This document shows, one piece after another, positions 4,714-5,202 of a stretch of DNA of 5,202 nucleotides. This DNA is from Microbacteriaceae bacterium (GTDB taxonomy: Bacteria; Actinomycetota; Actinomycetes; Actinomycetales; Microbacteriaceae): positions 1 to 5,202 of the forward strand of contig JAGIAU010000158.1 of NCBI GenBank assembly GCA_017744755.1, read 5' to 3'. The notes under the pieces are model-generated. The model worked only from the letters and a program-made list of their open reading frames with translations, was not told where the DNA came from and did no database searches. The translations under genes and the position numbers were made by a program. The number at the start of each line of letters is the position of its first letter. Positions within the stretch are counted from its first letter, which is position 1.

Positions 4714-5202
4714 ATGCCGGAGATCCCATCTGAGAACGCCCTTCGCGACGCGGTGCAGGCGGGTCTGCCGGCCACGATCGCGGATCTCTCCGCCCTCGTC
4801 CGGATCCCGTCGGTCGCCTTCGACGGCTTCGATCCCGCGCAGGTGCGGGCGAGCGCCGAGGCGGTCGCCGAGCTGCTGCGCGGCCTTGACGTCTTCGAGA
4901 CGGTCGCGATCGAGCGCGCGCAGACCGCCGAGGGGAAGGACGGCTACCCCGCCGTCCTCGCCCGCCGGCCCGCCGCGCCCGGCAGGCCCACGGTCCTGCT
5001 CTACGCGCACCACGACGTGCAGCCGCCCGGCCGGGACGAGGACTGGGAGACCAGCCCCTACGAGCCCGCGCTGAAGCCGACGCCGCAGGGCGAGCGGATC
5101 TACGCCCGCGGCGTCGCCGACGACAAGGCCGGGATCATGGTGCACGTCGCCGCGATCCGCGCGCTCAGCGAGGTGCTCGGCGACTTCGGCGTCGGCCTGT
5201 CC
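4714..5202 (+). CDS. M20-family metallodipeptidase, N-terminal part (3'-truncated)
   Basis: A cytosolic zinc peptidase of the M20 family, of the carnosinase/CNDP-like dipeptidase type; substrates cannot be told from the sequence. The window contains the first 163 residues and the frame is still open at its end; whole members are usually about 450 residues. TVLLYAHHDVQPP (93-105) is the first metal-site motif, with H99 the expected zinc ligand and D101 the assisting Asp. YARGVADDKAGIM (130-142) is the second, with D136 the expected bridging Asp. Its form, close to GRGATDDKG, and the DVQPP ending favour a dipeptidase over the ArgE or DapE branches. Other metal ligands and the dimerisation domain lie beyond the window. 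ATG 4714 is chosen because it opens the frame just downstream of a -10 box and gives a normal N-terminus (LSALVRIPSV at 25-34). Confidence 0.93.
   Translation, partial: MPEIPSENALRDAVQAGLPATIADLSALVRIPSVAFDGFDPAQVRASAEAVAELLRGLDVFETVAIERAQTAEGKDGYPAVLARRPAAPGRPTVLLYAHHDVQPPGRDEDWETSPYEPALKPTPQGERIYARGVADDKAGIMVHVAAIRALSEVLGDFGVGLS

Noticed and set aside
4459..5145. A 228-codon minus-strand frame across the divergent promoter region, suggesting a longer antisense gene
   Set aside because: It is antisense to the M20 metal-site motifs and out of frame with the DUF3043 protein. Its translation shows no conserved sequence.
1..5202. NrdR boxes, a PyrR-type attenuator, a histidine leader peptide or riboswitch near the relevant genes
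   Set aside because: The gaps before nrdR (10 nt) and pyrD (none) are too short. The 112-nt gap before hisD holds the palindrome but no short frame rich in His codons and no recognised riboswitch pattern.
1..5202. A novel multi-gene system such as defence, mobile or secondary-metabolite genes
   Set aside because: Every gene except the DUF3043 protein has a clear housekeeping assignment. Base composition and codon use look uniform, and there is no integrase, transposase or repeat array.

Overview
The window looks like ordinary chromosomal housekeeping DNA from a high-GC Gram-positive bacterium. Very high GC, strongly G/C-ending codons, a DUF3043 membrane protein and promoters with only a TAnnnT -10 box next to the start codon all point to Actinomycetota. 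The family Microbacteriaceae is my best guess, from memory of similar gene order and spacing rather than from a search.

Layout. Positions 1-1244 (+) hold the C-terminal part of dnaE, the replicative DNA polymerase III alpha subunit; its start and active site lie upstream of the window. Positions 1245-1356 contain a large palindrome with 20-bp repeat periodicity and a following T run (probable dnaE terminator), then a -10 box for the next gene. hisD (1357-2673, +, GTG start) encodes histidinol dehydrogenase. nrdR (2684-3163, +) encodes the repressor of ribonucleotide reductase genes and starts 10 nt after hisD. pyrD (3163-4200, +) encodes a class 2 dihydroorotate dehydrogenase and overlaps the nrdR stop codon by one base. 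A DUF3043 two-helix membrane protein (4175-4693, -) converges on pyrD with a 26-bp overlap. A 20-bp divergent intergenic region (4694-4713) with overlapping -10 boxes separates it from an M20-family dipeptidase gene (4714 to the window end, +, 3'-truncated).

How the genes work together. hisD, nrdR and pyrD form a tight co-directional cluster. dnaE, nrdR and pyrD share a theme of DNA replication and nucleotide supply; hisD belongs to histidine synthesis and stands here without hisC or hisB beside it. The DUF3043 protein and the dipeptidase are separate transcription units by orientation.

I found no mobile element, CRISPR array, tRNA, rRNA or undescribed multi-gene system. The points of interest are regulatory: a compound palindrome after dnaE, -10 boxes so close to hisD, nrdR and the dipeptidase gene that leaderless mRNAs are likely, a putative nrdR promoter that uses the hisD stop codon, and a compact bidirectional promoter.
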